A stretch of DNA of 7,995 bases from Vitreoscilla sp. (GTDB lineage: Bacteria > Pseudomonadota > Gammaproteobacteria > Burkholderiales > Burkholderiaceae). Shown here piece by piece: positions 6,504 through 7,995 of the stretch (the stretch's first letter is position 1; each line of letters begins with the position of its first letter). The stretch spans positions 1-7,995 of the forward strand of contig JACMOG010000937.1 of the NCBI GenBank assembly GCA_014378125.1. The letters run 5' to 3'. Position numbers and translations under genes: made by a program. The notes beneath the pieces are model-generated. The model worked only from the letters and a program-made list of their open reading frames with translations. It ran no database searches and had not been told where the DNA came from.

Positions 6504-7995
6504 GCCGACGCCTTCTTCGCACCCTGCTCGCGGCGGCCGCGCTGGCCGCCTGCGTGGCGGCGCACGCGGGCACGTCGTCGTTCGAGCAGGTGCGCGGCGC
6601 CTGGCGCAGTTCCGAGACGGTGCTTCTCGATCGCCATGGCCAGCCGGTGCAGACGGTGCGCACCGACACGCACGCGCGGCGCGGCGCGTGGGTGCCGCTG
6701 GCGCAGATCTCGCCGGCGCTGCGCGCTGCGGCCATCGCGTCGGAAGACCAGCGCTTCCTGCGGCACGGGGGCGTCGACTGGACGGCCGTGGCCGGCGCCG
6801 CCCTCGGCCGCCCCGACGCGGGCGGCACGCGCGGCGCGTCCACCATCACGATGCAGCTGGCGGGCCTGCTCGACCCCGATCTGGCGCTGCCGCGCGGCGG
6901 GCGCAGCGTGCGCATGAAGATCCGCCAGGCCGCCGCCGCGCTGCGCCTCGAGCGCACTTGGACGAAGGAGCAGATCCTGGAGGCCTGGCTCAACCTGGTG
7001 CCGTTCCGCGGCGAGCAGGTGGGCGTGGCCGCGATGTCGCAGGCGTTGTTCCAGAAGGCGCCGTCGGGGCTCGACGCCCAGGAGTCGGCCGTGGCCGCGG
7101 CGTTGCTGCGCGCGCCCAACGCGGCGCCGGCCGTGGTCGGCCAGCGCGCCTGCGGCGTGCTGAAGGTGCAGGGGCGCGGCGCCGACTGCGCCACCGCGCA
7201 GGGCTTCGCCGAGCTGATGCTGGGCCGCGCGGCGAACGCGGCGAACGCGTCGACCCCGTCGGCCGACGCCGGCGAGCAGTTGGCGCCGCACTTCGCCCGC
7301 CAGGCATTGAAGTCGATCGGCAAGGCGTCGCCCCCGGCCACGCTGCGCACGACCTTGGACGCTGGCGCGCAGCGACGCGCCCGCGACGCGCTGCGCCAGC
7401 AACTGGCCGAGCTGCGCGACCGCGACGTGGAGGACGGTGCGGTGGTGGTGCTGGACAACGCCACCGGCGACGTGCTGGCGTGGGTGGGCTCCAGCGGCGA
7501 CCTGTCGCAGGCCGCCGCGGTGGACGCCGTCGTCGCGCCGCGCCAGGCCGGCTCCACGTTGAAGCCTTTTCTCTACGAGCAGGCGATCGAGCAGCGCTGG
7601 GTGACGGCCGCCTCGGTGCTGGACGACGCGCCCACGCGCCTGCACACGCCCTCGGGCCTCTACATCCCGCAGAACTACGACCACGACTTCAAGGGCCGCG
7701 TCAGCGTGCGCACCGCCCTCGGCTCGTCGCTGAACGTGCCGGCCGTGCGCACCGCGGTGATGGTGACGCCCGACCGCTTCGCGCGCCGCCTGGTGCCGCT
7801 GGGCCTGCCCATCCGCCGGCCCGGCGACTTCTACGGCTACAGCATCGCGCTGGGCTCGCCCGAGGTGACGCTGCTGTCGCTGGCCAACGCCTACCGCGCG
7901 CTGGCGAACGGAGGCGTCGTGGGCGCGCCGAGGCTGCTGTTGCCGGCCGACGGCGCGGCCACGTCGGCGCTGGCGCCGGCGGCGGCGACCAGGCG
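6500..7995 (+). CDS. pbpC: Penicillin-binding protein 1C, bifunctional glycosyltransferase/transpeptidase (N-terminal 498 residues, partial)
   Basis: A class A penicillin-binding protein that polymerises lipid II and, in its second half, cross-links stem peptides in the periplasm. Glycosyltransferase (GT51) motifs are complete: SEDQRFLRHGG with catalytic Glu82, RGASTITMQLAGLLDP from Arg111, RMKIRQ, and KEQILEAWLNLVPF with Glu161. The motif 'TMQ.A.LLDP' and the next-door macroglobulin identify the PbpC branch. A linker (about 215-280, with Cys218, Cys230 and an AANAANAS stretch) leads to TLDAGAQRRARDAL and the transpeptidase domain: nucleophile Ser352 in STLK (Lys355) and SLN at 410-412. The KTG motif and the PbpC C-terminal domain lie beyond the window; E. 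coli PbpC has 770 residues. The GTG start is chosen because it overlaps the previous stop and yields the only N-terminal export signal (MSRRLLRTLLAAAALAACVAAHAG). That signal is short and contains LAAC (15-18), which matches a lipobox; in E. coli this region is a membrane anchor. Co-transcription with the macroglobulin gene is likely. Confidence 0.95.
   Translation, partial: MSRRLLRTLLAAAALAACVAAHAGTSSFEQVRGAWRSSETVLLDRHGQPVQTVRTDTHARRGAWVPLAQISPALRAAAIASEDQRFLRHGGVDWTAVAGAALGRPDAGGTRGASTITMQLAGLLDPDLALPRGGRSVRMKIRQAAAALRLERTWTKEQILEAWLNLVPFRGEQVGVAAMSQALFQKAPSGLDAQESAVAAALLRAPNAAPAVVGQRACGVLKVQGRGADCATAQGFAELMLGRAANAANASTPSADAGEQLAPHFARQALKSIGKASPPATLRTTLDAGAQRRARDALRQQLAELRDRDVEDGAVVVLDNATGDVLAWVGSSGDLSQAAAVDAVVAPRQAGSTLKPFLYEQAIEQRWVTAASVLDDAPTRLHTPSGLYIPQNYDHDFKGRVSVRTALGSSLNVPAVRTAVMVTPDRFARRLVPLGLPIRRPGDFYGYSIALGSPEVTLLSLANAYRALANGGVVGAPRLLLPADGAATSALAPAAATR

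Noticed and set aside
7232..7249. Tandem 9-bp repeat GCGAACGCG x2 in pbpC
   Set aside because: Only two copies, coding for an AAN AAN linker stretch; ordinary low complexity between domains.
6353..7684. A 443-codon - strand frame covering the macroglobulin end and pbpC
   Set aside because: Arg-rich low-complexity translation opposite two genes with clear catalytic motifs; a by-product of GC bias.
1..7995. tRNA or rRNA genes, CRISPR arrays, insertion sequences, phage genes, toxin-antitoxin modules or a novel multi-gene system
   Set aside because: Coding sequence fills everything except 216-368. I saw no tRNA-like fold, direct-repeat array, transposase or small unexplained gene, and no base-composition break suggesting transfer.

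Overview
The window is GC-rich DNA (I estimate close to 70% G+C by eye) with strong third-position G/C bias and bacterial gene signals. The gene order and protein types point to a proteobacterium, most likely a betaproteobacterium of the order Burkholderiales. That placement is inferred from composition and remembered family resemblance, not from a search.

Layout, all on the + strand: (1) Positions 1-215 hold the last 70 codons of a periplasmic sulfate-binding protein (Sbp/CysP type) of an ABC transporter. (2) Positions 216-368 are a compact intergenic region. It has a 44-nt near-perfect hairpin abutting the sbp stop codon, then a textbook intrinsic terminator (294-326), then only 42 bp to the next start codon, with a good Shine-Dalgarno sequence at 357-363. 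(3) Positions 369-6503 encode a 2044-residue exported bacterial alpha-2-macroglobulin (COG2373/YfhM-like). It has an intact CFEQ thioester motif, a recognisable bait-like segment and a C-terminal receptor-binding-like domain. (4) Positions 6500-7995 encode the first 498 residues of penicillin-binding protein 1C (PbpC). Its start overlaps the macroglobulin stop by 4 nt and the gene runs off the window.

The last two genes form the known bacterial macroglobulin-pbpC pair. The accepted model is a periplasmic protease trap that covalently captures invading proteases through its thioester, next to a peptidoglycan glycosyltransferase/transpeptidase thought to repair the wall. The sulfate-binding gene appears to be a separate transcription unit ending at the terminator.

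I do not see a new system. The points most worth a second look are: a possible reversal of membrane anchoring compared with E. coli (no lipobox on the macroglobulin, a lipobox-like LAAC on PbpC); a cysteine pattern in the macroglobulin of five local pairs plus the thioester cysteine; the crowded intergenic region, where any promoter for the macroglobulin gene must overlap or precede the terminator; and a REP-like hairpin directly after sbp.
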